From: Arion vulgaris | Lineage: Eukaryota > Mollusca > Gastropoda > Stylommatophora > Arionidae | Length of the DNA stretch: 64,000 nt | NCBI GenBank assembly: GCA_020796225.1 | Contig: CM036761.1 | Span: forward strand, 33,996,928 to 34,060,927 | Reading direction: 5' to 3' | Notes under the pieces: model-generated | Database searches by the model: none | What the model was told of the DNA's origin: nothing | The model's input: the letters and a program-made list of their open reading frames with translations, nothing else | Part shown: in pieces, positions 1-10,614 of the stretch | Position numbering within the stretch: the stretch's first letter is position 1 | Layout of the letters: every line of letters begins with the position of its first letter | Made by a program: the position numbers and the translations under genes

Positions 1-285
1 AATCCGGCACTGTAGACATAATTAAGTTGATCGATCACTTAGTAATAATGCAACCAAACTCTACTGTTTACAATCTTCTACAACAGAACATCAGGAAATG
101 AGGAGAGAGTAAGACCGAGAAAAAGATGGATAGATTACAAAGCAGAATCCTGTCAAAAAAAAAAAAAAATAACTATCACCCAAGCCACTAGAGTAGCTCA
201 AGAGAAAAACAGAAAACCATGACACTGGGCAACAACCCGGTAACAGTGTAATGACAAAAGAAGACGATTTATGTTTATATGCTTC
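1..285 (+). mobile_element. LINE-a 3' end fragment
   Basis: C-terminal coding remnant and 3' terminus of a non-LTR retrotransposon. It matches the copy at 31395-31775: tcttctacaacagaacatc, a basic RPRKRW-like stretch, then the shared terminus gacactgggcaacaacccgg. Frames are broken and a poly-A run interrupts it. Confidence 0.7.
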
Positions 286-757
286 CAAATATACAAGTCT
301 AGACAGCACTAATTACATTGATCCTGTAAAAGATTATATTTATGTTAAAAACGATTATGACAGGTGTACATATTTGATATTCGATATGAGATGAGAATTG
401 TTATCAAGACACTGCCAATCACACTAGCAAAGACAAGATTTCATCATATTCTTCATTTCTCGGGTCTGTGGTCTGGCTAAATTCTTAGTTCTAAGTCCGT
501 GTCTTTTTTAAGTCCAGATGGCGGACAATATCTTCTTTCTAAAATCTGCTACTATCGGAATAGATTTGTCGTCCAGGACCATGTCAAACTGGACAGTCCA
601 GAAGTAATTGTTACTATCTGATTCCAACTCACATAAGTATTCATTTGAATGCAAATTCCGAATTCGGTTGAGGTAACAATGAAGTATATAATGGTGAGTT
701 CTAATGTTAAACATTGTCGTCGCTAAGAGGATCTGCATATAAATCAATCCACGTCAA
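286..757. other. Unassigned stretch
   Basis: No recognised gene. A minus-strand open frame at 508-747 contains RTHHYILHCYLNRI followed by Cys, which vaguely resembles the end of a LINE RNase H region, but this is too weak to call. Confidence 0.4.
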
Positions 758-759
758 AT

Positions 760-884
760 GCTAGATTGCAGGTGATTGGATTAAAGATTGGAGTGGCATG
801 AAAATAAAAGCACAACAGGTATATGAGTAGGATCATTAATCAACATCAAACTGGTACAGCTAGTCACCGGAAGCTGTTGGAGAT
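760..884 (+). mobile_element. RNase H-type LINE C-terminal fragment
   Basis: Encodes INQHQTGTASHRKLLE in one frame, preceded by RLKIGVA. The same INQHQT block occurs at about 7085 and 48100, where it follows an RNase H domain and precedes a TCPECY ending. Only about 120 bp survive here. Confidence 0.55.
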
Positions 885-885
885 A

Positions 886-1144
886 TTTTTTTTCTTTGAA
901 TGCTCCATATCGACCACTTCTTAACCACTCTGTGTGATTTGTATGTGATCTGAGCTTAAGAGCGATTGTACGTTGTGTTAGTTATGCGCCTACAAGTACG
1001 CCAGCACATCCGATTTCTGCGATGTTTTTTATTGACTAGGGTAGCTTCCTTATGTCCAAAATCAGTCGCCTCTTACTACATGTCTTGTAGGTGGCAGTGG
1101 TACTATTCTTTTCTTCTTTTTCTGGCCCTGGCACCACACGGGCG
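886..1144 (-). mobile_element. SINE-A copy
   Basis: Full-length copy of a dispersed element of about 250 bp. In minus orientation it starts CCCGTGTGGTGCC, carries the core GCATGTCGTAAGAGG (here diverged), and ends CGATATGGAGC before an (AAG)-type tail. At least seven copies lie in the window. No tRNA-like head is visible. Confidence 0.75.
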
Positions 1145-1345
1145 AGTTGTAGATATTGTGAAGGATATCGAAGCACCTATAGACATGTCCGGAGTGCAAT
1201 AAAGATATTGTGAAGGATATCAAACCATGACATGTCGAGTGCAAAGATATTGAAGAGTTAAGCACCTATAGACATGTCCGGAGTGCAATAAAGATATTGT
1301 GAAAGAGATTGAAGCACCTATAGACATGTCCGGAGTGTAATAAAG
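1145..1345. repeat. Tandem repeat, about 52 bp, derived from LINE TCPECY end
   Basis: Three good copies and one decayed copy of a unit containing cacctatagacatgtccgg at 1174, 1263 and 1315. In one frame the unit reads TCPEC, the terminal motif of the RNase H LINE seen at 7600 and 48160. Confidence 0.7.
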
Positions 1346-1509
1346 ATATTCCAAACTGAACCTGAAACATGGTTTTTTTCTTTTGTATCTGAAGATGATT
1401 AATGGATGGAATCAGTAATATCTGTCACTCATGTCTATAAGGTTTCATTCACTCTTTTCAAATGTATTAATATTGTGTGTTATTTTTGATTGATTTTTGC
1501 GGTAGGAAA

Positions 1510-1920
1510 ATCCGTGGCTTTGTGATGACGGGTCGTTTGGCTCTCTTCTTCTTTTTCATCTCCTGCGATTGCCCGCTGTGAATTCAGGCGTTAGTTATGA
1601 CGTCTGGTATTGCGCTTGTGACTGATTTCTGTGTGATGCCCACTTACTACTTGACTGGTTTTCCCTCATCATAAAGGCGAGCTTTTTCCGTCTTCAGATG
1701 TAAGGCTCTATCATTTCAAAGAGTACACAGTAGGATGGGATCTTACCACTGAAGTTGGAGAAGACACTCCTTTATGGCCGGGAGACGGATCATAAAGAAA
1801 GCAGACCTTCACGCAACAATCATTCAGAAACACCATACAAGGCACTATATTAACTATGTCTGAATTCAAAGCAGACGAACGCAAGAAGAAGAAGATGAAG
1901 GGAATTTAATGAAGAACAAA
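1510..1920. repeat. Inverted pair of a dispersed repeat end
   Basis: The right arm (1735-1910) ends tctgaattcaaagcagacga plus an AAG run and is similar to 17880-18020. The left arm carries the reverse complement (ccgctgtgaattcaggcg with CTT runs before it). It looks like two copies of one 3' end facing each other. Confidence 0.45.
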
Positions 1921-2016
1921 AACTGAGATTGTGTGTGACTATGTTAACTTACTTCTTCCTATAGCTGGTTTTCTATTCTGTACTTCTGTGGTGATTCTGT
2001 TAGTGATATACAATCA

Positions 2017-2075
2017 GGGAATCTCTGTGGCTAAGTGGTTAAGCTCTTTGCCGTGTGAGTCGAATGTCGTGTAGA
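2017..2075 (+). mobile_element. SINE-2 head fragment
   Basis: tRNA-like start ATCTCTGTGGCTAAGTGG with an A-box-like TGGCTAAGTGG. It is truncated before the B box, where LINE-f sequence begins. Confidence 0.6.
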
Positions 2076-2325
2076 GAAGAAAATGGCGATGGGTCGGGCA
2101 TACGCTGCAGAAGACACAGTCAAATGTGACTAGACAAGCGCTTGAGTAGAACACGCAACTTAAATGGAAATGTGGATGACCTAAACAGACCTGAAGACGG
2201 ATTCTTCATGAAGAAATGAAGGATCCTGGACTATCCTAGGAAACCATTAAAAAACAGTTATGGACCGGGAAAATTGGAGAACAGCTGTTAAGGCCCTTTG
2301 CTGTAGGAGGAGAGGAGAAAAATAA
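2076..2325 (+). mobile_element. LINE-f 3' end fragment
   Basis: Shares gaagacacagtcaaatgtga and the ending ggaaaattggagaacag with 17395-17500, 18790-18955 and 20100-20190. Coding remnant of a HTLRKTQSNVTRRALERN-type LINE C terminus. Frames are broken. Confidence 0.6.
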
Positions 2326-3070
2326 GTCAAATCTGGTGGTAATATCTGGTCATATATAAGCTAAATACAAGTTTTCATACCACCCTAATGACAACAAGTT
2401 GGTGTGTAAAAGGGTTATGTTTGTAGTGTATGTAATTGTAAATGGTCGAGTGAGCGAAAAGACAGCTAAAAAAAACGAGAAATAATATGTCAAGACAGTT
2501 TCTTTATTGCCAAGAAAACCAATAAAGGATGCGACTAAATGATGCTATTGAGAAGACCTCAAAAGTTAATTAATTTTGGGAGAAATTTTGTATCAAGCTG
2601 GGTTTTATTGTGGCCCTTGGCAGTCTCTGTTCGCACGCATGAACATCGACCGGCGATCTTTGGATATATGTGTCTAGAATCACGTCTAAGTTTCTTGTAG
2701 CTTCTCATCTAATCTTACACTTCTACGCGTCTAACTGCCAAATTGGTCAAGGTCTACACATCAGGACGCACGATCTTCACCTCAAATTCGTATAATCAAT
2801 CTACCTTGCCAAAATTACCGAATTGTTCACGTACGCGTTGCACGTTCTCATGCTTGTTTATTTCTTGTAGGTGTGATTTCTATTCTCTACAAAGTTTCAA
2901 AACTAAACATAGACTATGATCTATCAATCTATATATCAATCTATATATAGTAGACTGGAAGCAGAAGAACAAAGAGTCGACAGGACAAAGGACGGACAGT
3001 AGTGGAAGGTAACAATAGACACATTGCGCTACTTGGTGCACAATATTCATAGCGAAACACAAGACAAAGC
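2326..3070. other. Unassigned stretch
   Basis: AT-rich DNA with no recognised exon or repeat family. Confidence 0.5.
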
Positions 3071-3172
3071 ATCAATCTATATATCAATCTATCTATCGAT
3101 CTATATATCAATCTATATATCTATATGCTCTATCAATCTATATATTAATCTATATATCTATATGATCTATCA
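3070..3172. repeat. ATCT/ATAT microsatellite
   Basis: Degenerate runs of atcaatctatatat. A shorter relative lies at 2915-2950. Confidence 0.85.
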
Positions 3173-3282
3173 ATCTCAAATTTCTTCAGGTGGTTATGTT
3201 TTTCTTCTCTGTTCATATTCACTCTTTCTTTCACCTTGTCTGTCTATTTATTCCTCTATATGAACAATGAAAATCGTGGCAT

Positions 3283-3515
3283 TTCCTTTATTGGATTTCA
3301 CAATCATCCACAGTAAACGAGTCTTCGATTTTCTAGGCATCACTTATATATTCAGTAGTTTGTCATTTATTTCTGAACAGGGATGTCTATTTTTAACTTT
3401 TTGTAAAATTTCACTGGAAAAAATTTGCTTCCAAACCCCGTGGAGTTTGAACCAGGAACGCTTGGGTTGGGGTCGAGCTCGCTACTGCTTAAGTTACAGA
3501 CGCCAACATTTCTCT
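3283..3515 (-). mobile_element. SINE-5 copy, diverged
   Basis: Minus-strand element sharing ttcagtagtttg, tttctgaac and the tRNA-like head (ending near ttacagacgcca) with 28742-28992 and 32191-32434. More decayed than either. Confidence 0.6.
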
Positions 3516-3537
3516 ATATACTTTATTACTATTATTC

Positions 3538-3790
3538 GTCTTCTTCTTCGATCGCTCCATATCGACCTCTTTTAACCACCCTGTGTGATCTGTATGTGAT
3601 CTGAGCTTAAGAGAGATTGTACGTTGTGCCAGTTATGCGCCTACAAGTATTTCAGCACATCTGATTTCTGCGACGCTTTTTATTTACTAGGGTAGCTTTC
3701 CTAAGTTCCTACCTCGCCTCTTACGACATGCCTTGTAGGTCTCAGTGGTACTATTCATTGCTTCTCTTGCGGGCCCCGGCAACACACGGG
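3538..3790 (-). mobile_element. SINE-A copy
   Basis: Full-length SINE-A: CTT-rich tail, ctccatatcgacc, tactagggtagcttt, cgcctcttacgacatgcc, and end aacacacggg. Confidence 0.78.
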
Positions 3791-3810
3791 TGTAACTGTT
3801 CTATTTCTCT

Positions 3811-3811
3811 C

Positions 3812-3842
<31 letters not shown>
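3811..3842. repeat. (ATT)n microsatellite
   Basis: Uninterrupted tta/att triplets directly downstream of a SINE-A copy. Confidence 0.9.
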
Positions 3843-3899
3843 GACAACAAATACATGCCGTACAAAGTTTATCATTTTATAACTATGTAACCATACCTC

Positions 3900-4245
3900 T
3901 AATCTTTCTTTCTCGAATCCTGTATGCCTCACAGCGTCAGGTCAGGAAGAGATTTCTAAAACGGACCCTAGTATGCGCTTCGTAGATAGTCTCTTTCGTC
4001 GCCTCTGTTATCTCTGAGGTCCATCTTTTGCGTGGCCGGCCTTTTGCTTTGTACCCATTGTATCGGAGCAGCATTGCTCTTTGGGGTGCACTGTCTGATG
4101 GTAATCTGCTTACGTGGCCGAACCATTTAATTTGTTGTTTCTTGATGAAGTCTAGTACTGATGTTGTACCCACTTTTTCCTGATGTCTTCATTTCTCAAC
4201 CGGTCTCTTCTTGTTACACCCAGCATTCCAGCTACCTCTAATATA
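3900..4245 (-). mobile_element. LINE-b 3' coding fragment
   Basis: Minus-strand frame 3937-4173 reads FIKKQQIKWFGHVSRLPSDS and later GRPRKRWTSEITEATKET. This is the C-terminal tail of a non-LTR retrotransposon reverse transcriptase ORF (the WFGH and RGRPR.RW motifs follow the RT domain). The RT core is absent. Confidence 0.8.
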
Positions 4246-4469
4246 TCTTCTATTTAGTATCATCTTTACATTTCCTTATTTTGTTCTCTCATATTTCTCA
4301 TCGTTGGTTATTGGTTATTGGATTCATCACATTCCCTTTCTCCCTAGTTATTTGAAATACAACTTCTTACTTTCAAATGTTACTTTATTTCTGTTACTGT
4401 GATAGATTTCTAACTTATCTGTCTTTTCTCTTCAGAAATCGTAATTATCTTTTGTTTCTATGTCAAAAA

Positions 4470-5400
4470 CAAAGGGTCTTAAGATGAAGGATTGATTTAA
4501 TTGCACCGGGCTTACCCTTATGCCTCCGTCCTTGCCGGCAGAGATGACATTGCACCGGGCTTACCCTTATGCCTCCGTCCTTGCCGGCAGAGATGACATT
4601 GCACCAGGCTTACCCTTATGCCTCCGTCCTTGCCGGCAGAGATGACATTGCACCAGGCTTACCCTTATGCCTCCGTCCTTGCCGGCAGAGATGACATTGC
4701 ACCGGGCTTACCCTTATGCCTCCGTCCTTGCCGGCAGAGATGACATTGCACCAGGCTTACCCTTATGCCTCCGTCCTTGCCGGCAGAGATGACATTGCAC
4801 CGGTCTTACCCTTATGCCTCCGTCCTTGCCGGCAGAGATGACATTGCACCGGGCTTACCCTTATGCCTCCGTCCTTGCCGGCAGAGATGACATTGCACCG
4901 GGCTTACCCTTATGCCTCCGTCCTTGCCGGCAGAGATGACATTGCACCAGGCTTACCCTTATGCCTCCGTCCTTGCCGGCAGAGATGACATTGCACCAGG
5001 CTTACCCTTATGCCTCCGTCCTTGCCGGCAGAGATGACATTGCACCAGGCTTACCCTTATGCCTCCGTCCTTGCCGGCAGAGATGACATTGCACCAGGCT
5101 TACCCTTATGCCTCCGTCCTTGCCGGCAGAGATGACATTGCACCAGGCTTACCCTTATGCCTCCGTCCTTGCCGGCAGATATGACATTGCACCGGCTTAC
5201 CCTTATGCCTCCGTCCTTGCCGGCAGAGATGACATTGCACCAGGCTTACCCTTATGCCTCCGTCCTTGCCGACAGAGATGACATGCCATCCCAGGGATCT
5301 CATAAAAGAATTGCACATGTCTCTCAATCAGGATTCGAACCCAGAACATTCAGTACAACAGATAAACGAATTAACCACTTCGCCATTGAGCCCCCACCCC
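4470..5400 (-). mobile_element. SINE-2 copy split by an internal minisatellite
   Basis: In minus orientation the tRNA-like head lies at 5320-5397 (CAATGGCGAAGTGG A-box-like, GGGTTCGAATCC B box), then the SINE body, then a 49-bp array at 4498-5284, then the normal tail (caatt...tcaatccttc-like) at 4470-4497. The array is inserted exactly within the SINE body. Confidence 0.75.
4498..5284. repeat. 49-bp minisatellite, about 16 copies
   Basis: Unit contains cttacccttatgcctccgtc and ttgccggcagagatgac, with a period of 49 bp (4511, 4560 and so on). Copies differ mainly by accggg/accagg. The sequence is part of SINE-2. Confidence 0.95.
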
Positions 5401-5643
5401 TTTCTGTGTTCATAACTACCTTCCCTGTCAAACAGATTCATTATTTTTGCTCAGACATGTTACTTGTTCTGTCTGAGATGCATGTCAATCATATCTGACA
5501 GAATATTTGCGAAGTGCAACTTTGTGGACAAATTATCCGTTATCGTGATTTTTATCTGTGAACGTAGTATCATTAAGGGATCAACTTTCATTACATTAGA
5601 AGCATTCATTTTATATTATCCCTTATTATGTGTCAATCTTTCT

Positions 5644-5807
5644 CAGTGGTGGCTCGTGATCATTTTTGTTGGTAGAGCCAGACACATTTTTTCCCGAATA
5701 AATCATGGTTTTTGTTTGCTATATTTTAATTGATAAAATAATAAATACACGTTATGCATTATTTTTGGTGGGGCCTACCCACTGGCCCTTAATGACGAGT
5801 CGCCCTG
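5644..5807 (+). mobile_element. hAT-like MITE (MITE-1)
   Basis: 164 bp with ends CAGTGGTGGCTCGT and ACGAGTCGCCCTG, flanked by a perfect 8-bp target duplication atctttct at 5636-5643 and 5808-5815. An 8-bp duplication and CAG...CTG ends indicate the hAT superfamily. Confidence 0.85.
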
Positions 5808-5997
5808 ATCTTTCTTAATTTTCATTCGCTTGAAATAGCGTCTATGCGTTCAATGTTATGTCTTGTATAAATTTCACTGTATTTTGTTGCTCAGCGAACG
5901 CATGTTGTATGTGAACACTGAAATTTATATTGAAACGATACAACAATTAAATATCTGCTGAGCATTTGTTCTTTTTTTTTTAGAAAGAAGAATAATT

Positions 5998-6345
5998 AGC
6001 GAGATTCAACATAATAATATAATAATTCCTCTCGTAACGTTATACGTTACATAGGGCCTGTAAGTTATTTCTCCATACCGCTCTATCCTGGGCAACTCGC
6101 TCAATGTCCTCCATGGAACTGAGAACGATATTTCTTGTCTCTCTCAGCAAAGTTCGTTTCATGGTCTCCTAGGTCGTCCTCTCTTTCTTGAACTCTTTGC
6201 ATCCCACTTCAGTGCCTGCTTTGATATTCTTTGATCATTTCTCCTCAAGGTAAGATCCAACATAGATGCTATAAATAAAATAAAGTCATAGGACAAATAA
6301 CACCAATTTTGAAATTCAAACACATCAATATGAAAGAGCATTGTT
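5998..6345 (-). mobile_element. LINE-c 3' end fragment
   Basis: Minus-strand frame contains LTLRRNDQRISKQALKWDAK and RKRGRPRRP. It ends with the same 3' terminus as 9775-10200 (gttatacgttacatagggcc on the plus strand). Confidence 0.75.
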
Positions 6346-6374
6346 CAATACCATCTTTATACAGACATCAGGAT

Positions 6375-6692
6375 GTCAGTGCCAAACTTGGACGTCGACA
6401 TCAAACGATAGAAGAAAACTAATCCCAACAGAAATTAAATGCCCTCGCAGAATGCAGGGAGTAACAAGAAGAGACTGATTTAGAAATGAAGACATCAGGA
6501 AAAAACAAGGGGGGTACAACATCAGTACTGAACTTCATCAAGAAAGAACAAATTAAGTGTTTTGGCCACATATGCAGATGCACCTCAAATTGCAATGCTA
6601 CCAAGATACAGTGGATACAAGATAAATTGACTTCCACGCAAAATGTGGACTATAGAAATAACAGAGAGTCGGATTTAACTGTTACATATTGA
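6375..6692 (+). mobile_element. LINE-b fragment
   Basis: Plus-strand frame reads GTTSVLNFIKKEQIKCFGHI, preceded by CPRRMQGVTRRD, the same tail region as 3937-4173 and 12751-13089. The RGRPR motif is lost. Confidence 0.72.
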
Positions 6693-6924
6693 AGTATATT
6701 AAGTGTTAAAAGATCCACAACACTGAGTAAAAATGAAATCTTTCAATCATGAGCATGTTCTTACGTCAATATCATTTCACCATTTCTGTATCAAATGAAA
6801 TTAATATTCTACCTGTCAATATTGATATAGGACCATCGTTTCAAGTGAACATTAACATTTACTTCATCAATACTTCAAGTTCAAACCAGCAATGTGTTCA
6901 CATCAAAATTGTCATCTTTATTTT

Positions 6925-7660
6925 TGCTCAATATCGAACGATATTTTGTATTGACGCATTGAGAAAGTCTTTCCGAACAGAGGAGTTTCAGTGTTGTGAT
7001 CTCAAGGCGTAGACCAGATTGAGAGAGATGGGTGTCGATATTGGTTATTACTCGAAAAGAACAACATACCAATTGTGTAAAACGATTAGTTAATCAACAT
7101 CAAACTAGCGTGTTTGACCTCTGGCGGTTGCTGGGTTTGTTGAAGCAGGGATCGGTGACCTCTGGACGCTGCTGGGTTTGTTGTGGCAGGGATCAGTGGC
7201 CTCTGGACGCTGCTGGGTTTGTTGAGGCAGGGATCGGTGGCCTCTAGACGCTGCTGGGTTTGTTGAGGCAGGGATCGGTGACCTCTGGACGCTGCTGGGT
7301 TTGTTGAGACAGGGATCGGTGGCCTCTAGACGCTGTTGGGTTTGTTGAGGCAGGGATCAGTGCCTCTGGACGCTGCTGGGTTTGTTGAGGCAGGGATTGG
7401 TGGCCTCTGGACGCTGCTGGGTTTGTTGAAGCAGGGATCGGTGACCTCTGACGCTGCTGGTTTATTGAAACGGGATCGGTGACTCTGGACGCTCTGGGTT
7501 TGTTGTGGCAGGGATCAGTGGCCTCTGGACGCTGCTGGGTTTGTTGAGGCAGGGATCGGTGACCTCTGAACGCTGCTGTGTTTGCTGAGACTGGGATCGG
7601 AGCACCTATAGACATGTCCGGAGTGCTATAACGATAGTCCCCATGTAACAGATAACGATA
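6925..7660 (+). mobile_element. RNase H-type LINE C terminus carrying a minisatellite
   Basis: Broken frames read RKSFRTEEFQCCDLKA, LREMGVDIG, LVNQHQT and, after the array, TCPECY-N-DSPHVTDN at 7610-7652. The copy at 47720-48210 gives the uninterrupted order, with RNase H first. The 41-bp array lies between INQHQT and TCPECY. Confidence 0.65.
7113..7600. repeat. 41-bp minisatellite, about 12 copies
   Basis: Unit contains ctctggacgctgctgggttt and gttgaggcagggatcgg, period 41 (7271 to 7312). Several copies carry small deletions (7440-7500). Since 41 is not a multiple of three, the open frame on the minus strand is incidental. Confidence 0.93.
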
Positions 7661-7814
7661 TATTTTATATTCTCACGGATAATACGAATTTAAGACATGG
7701 TAAAGAATGAAAATGATAAAAGGAAAAAACTTCAACAAGCGTCAAAATAAAGTAGAAACATCAACAATTTGAACACAGTTTCAGGTCAATCATCAGTGAC
7801 AGAATGCTGTATCG

Positions 7815-8262
7815 TTTGATTGATTGATTGATTGATTGATTGATAGAACCATCATCATTTCACTTTTATTGAGTAGCCATGTGTGTTCCGATCTCTTTAT
7901 TACACAGGAAGATTGCAGCGGAGGTGCACGAACTTTGTAGCACCGACGACGGTCCCCTATGTAATTTAAAAGATTATGAAAATATTTTGCAGGAATTATA
8001 ATTTCTAATATTTCTAATGAATTTTCCCCGGGAAGCGGCTTTCCAGCCTGCGCTTCTCGATTTTGAACTGCTGAGGGTTCTTTTACTCTCTCAACTTGAA
8101 CACGGAACCTACGTTTTATCGTCTTTCTCCGAAAATGACTAGGAACTCGATCTCACCTACAATAAGATCAGGGATCTCTGAAACAATACTCCACGAGTCA
8201 ACGAACCGGGTCGAGTACATTTCGTGAGATCGAGTTCATGGATCGTAGACGGACGATAAAAT
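7815..8262 (-). mobile_element. SINE-1 copy
   Basis: Minus-strand copy beginning (on plus) with the tail tgattgattgattgattga at 7818-7843. It continues through gttccgatctc, tcgattttgaactg and gtttatcgtctttctcc, which match the plus-strand SINE-1 at 44277-44985 in reverse. Confidence 0.7.
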
Positions 8263-8370
8263 TAGGTGTCCTTTTTAAGTTAAGAAAGTTAAGGAACGGC
8301 ACTTACATTTTACAGTCCGTCTACGATACGATAGGAACTTGATCTCACGAAATGTACTCGGTTCGTTGAC
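8197..8370. repeat. Inverted repeat, about 63-bp arms
   Basis: Arm 8197-8260 (gtcaacgaaccggg... gtagacggac) pairs with 8308-8370 (gtccgtctacgatac... cggttcgttgac) with small gaps. The loop is about 47 bp. Confidence 0.8.
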
Positions 8371-8394
8371 TGTTAAGCAAGTTAAAGAACACCT

Positions 8395-8592
8395 GTGTGT
8401 TGGCTGGGCCCACAAGGAAAGCAAAGAATTGTAGCACTGCAGGGCATGTCGTAAGAGGCATCTAAGGTAGGAGTCCACCCATGTGCTGCCGGGGTTCGAT
8501 GAGGGAGGAAAAAATATGCAGCAATGTGTACCTGCCAGGCATGTCGTAAGAAACACCTAAGGAGGGTAGGTGGTTGGCTGGCTTCATCACCC
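8395..8592 (+). mobile_element. Two SINE-A/B 5' fragments in tandem
   Basis: Two successive copies of the core (gggcatgtcgtaagaggc at 8441 and aggcatgtcgtaagaaac at 8538), each preceded by a ggggttcgatgaggg- or ggctgggccc-type start. Confidence 0.6.
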
Positions 8593-8639
8593 GTAGAAAA
8601 ATAAGTCAACAAATCTTCAACAAGCATGAAAAACACAAC

Positions 8640-8975
8640 AATAAGAAATAACCTATGCAGGGAAAGATGAGTATGGGAAGGCCTAGGCATACCTGGAGAA
8701 GAGAGCTAGAAGCTGATATTAAAAGGATAGGTAAAACATGGAAAGAATTGGAAGGGAATGGCAGAAGAGAGGAAGCACTGGAAAAAGTTTGTTGAAGTCC
8801 TGTGAGAGGAAGAGATGGAAGAAGTTTGTTGAAGTCCTGTGAGAGGAAGAGATGGAAAAAGTTTGTTGAAGACCTGTGAGAGAAAGAGATGGAAAAAGTT
8901 TGTTGAAGACCTGTGCTCCATTGGGAGTTGAAAGGTGAAGAAGAAGAAGTTAGAGAACCGTTGTCAGAATCTATA
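8640..8975 (+). mobile_element. LINE-d 3' end with short internal array
   Basis: Frame gives GRPRHTWRRELEADIKRIGK then TWKELEGNGRREE. It ends in a GAA run. A 37-bp segment (gtttgttgaag at 8787, 8824, 8861, 8898) is repeated four times near the terminus. Confidence 0.75.
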
Positions 8976-9680
8976 AGTGTATGCTGCAAAGCCGCTCTCC
9001 ATGTAAACTTCGTCCTTTACCGTCAAAGTTATATCCAAGTCATCGCCGGTGCTACGGAGTCTTGCACTGTCACTTAAATCGTCCTGTCTAAGAAGGAAAT
9101 CGGAGACATATGATTAGTCCCCTAAGTGCAATGACAATAGTCCAATCAATAAAACTTAGTGCACGTGAAATGGTGGATACACCTATGATTCAAAAATCTT
9201 ATAACATTCCTTCTTGCGGTAAATTTATATTTTTTTAAATAAAAATAATTCCTCGAATTGCAAAGAAAATGAATGCATGCCACTTTAAGACTGCGGCAGA
9301 AACTGCATAATTGTACATTACAAAATCTCAATGTCATGGAAAATACAAGATCGTATGGAAATTTGTGTGTTGTTGTCTGACCAGTCTCTTTTTAAAATGA
9401 GCTGCATTTTGACGGGACAGATTTCCGAACAGGATATTTTTTTAATTTGTGCTAGCTAGAAGAAAAATATGGGTGCAAATCGTGACGTAAATCATGTTAC
9501 TTCAATCATTTTTCGCTTCTTTATTTGAATGATTGCGGAGATGTATGATTGAGAGAGTGTTGGATCAAAATGTGATGCCAATCTTTGTTAAATTTGGTTT
9601 CATTGATCTATTTATCACTGCAGCGAACAAATCTGATATCGTCAGAAATTGATGAGAATTTTTATATATCTGAAATCTGA
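8976..9680. other. Mostly unassigned, includes a SINE-1 3' fragment
   Basis: 9035-9155 resembles the SINE-1 3' end (ggtgctacggagtcttgca, aagtgcaatgacaatagtcc, aatcaataaaa). The rest, 9160-9680, shows nothing I recognise. Confidence 0.5.
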
Positions 9681-9682
9681 CT

Positions 9683-9752
9683 AGGGAGTGCCTGGTTGAA
9701 TGGATTAGAGCGCTACTCCCATTGCGGGAGACCCGGATTCACTCCACTGTAA
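9683..9752 (+). mobile_element. tRNA-like SINE head
   Basis: GGGAGTGCCTGGTTGAATGG then a B-box-like GGATTCACTCC. No body follows and LINE-c sequence starts within about 30 bp. Confidence 0.55.
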
Positions 9753-9774
9753 TATAATATAATTATATATAATA

Positions 9775-10200
9775 TAATTCCTCTCTTATCGTTATACGTT
9801 ACATAGGGCCTACAAACAATTTCTCCATATCGCTCTATCCCTGGAAACTCGCTCAATCTCCTCCATGGAAATAAGACAAATATTTCCTGCCTTTCTCAGC
9901 AAAGTTCGTTTCAGGGTCTCCTTATGTCGTCTTCTCTTTCTTGAACCCTTTGCATTTCACTTCAGTGCCTGCTTTGATATTCTTTGATCATTTCTTCTCA
10001 AGGTGTGCCCAACATATCCCCATCTTCTCTTTCTTATAACAGTTGTCACTACGGGTTGGCCAGACATGTCTCTGATTTCATCACTTTTCCTGAATTCGTT
10101 CCATTTTATTTTCATTATTTTTCGCAGACATTTATTTTCAAATGCATTCAACTTACTTTCTATATTTTTAGTCGTTTTCCAACTCTCGCTGGCATATTTT
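9775..10200 (-). mobile_element. LINE-c 3' coding fragment
   Basis: Minus-strand frame: MNAFENKCLRKIMKIKWNEF, RKRRWGYVGHTLRRNDQRI. This is the RT C-terminal region (CLRKIMKI, GHTLRR). It shares its 3' terminus with 5998-6345. Confidence 0.8.
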
Positions 10201-10600
10201 AGAATTGATAAATTTGAATTTTTAAAAATCGTATTTTAGTTTTAAAACTATATAACTTGCAGTTCCATATTTTATTTATACTTTTAAACGCTGATGTTTG
10301 CCAATTCGTATCATAATTTCTCCGCGGTAAGGCCAAGGAATTTTTTTTGTCGAGGGTATAAAGAAAAAATCCTAACCTAAACAGTTTCGCGGCGACTGCA
10401 CTAGCCATGCGGCCATTACATTCCAGGATCATATCCCTCATGTCCTATACCGCCCAAAAAGCGGTATTACAGGCAGCAACAACAGTTTTTTTTAATCTGA
10501 TCAGATTCAAACAAGGTTAAACAAAATTTGTTATTCCATATCCAATATGAAACAAACGTTTGTGAAACTTGAGAACGTTCGATAAGCTAATATCATCAAT
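10200..10600. other. Unassigned stretch
   Basis: No recognised family. A minus-strand frame at 10199-10441 has no motif I can name. Confidence 0.45.
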
Positions 10601-10614
10601 ATTGATGATCCTTA

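Noticed and set aside
508..747. 79-codon minus-strand ORF as a host exon
   Set aside because: No splice sites in sensible phase and no recognised domain. At best it is a faint LINE tail.
4498..5284. Regular repeats that might suggest a CRISPR array (also 21268, 34515, 35311)
   Set aside because: Pure head-to-tail minisatellites without unique spacers, in a eukaryotic context.
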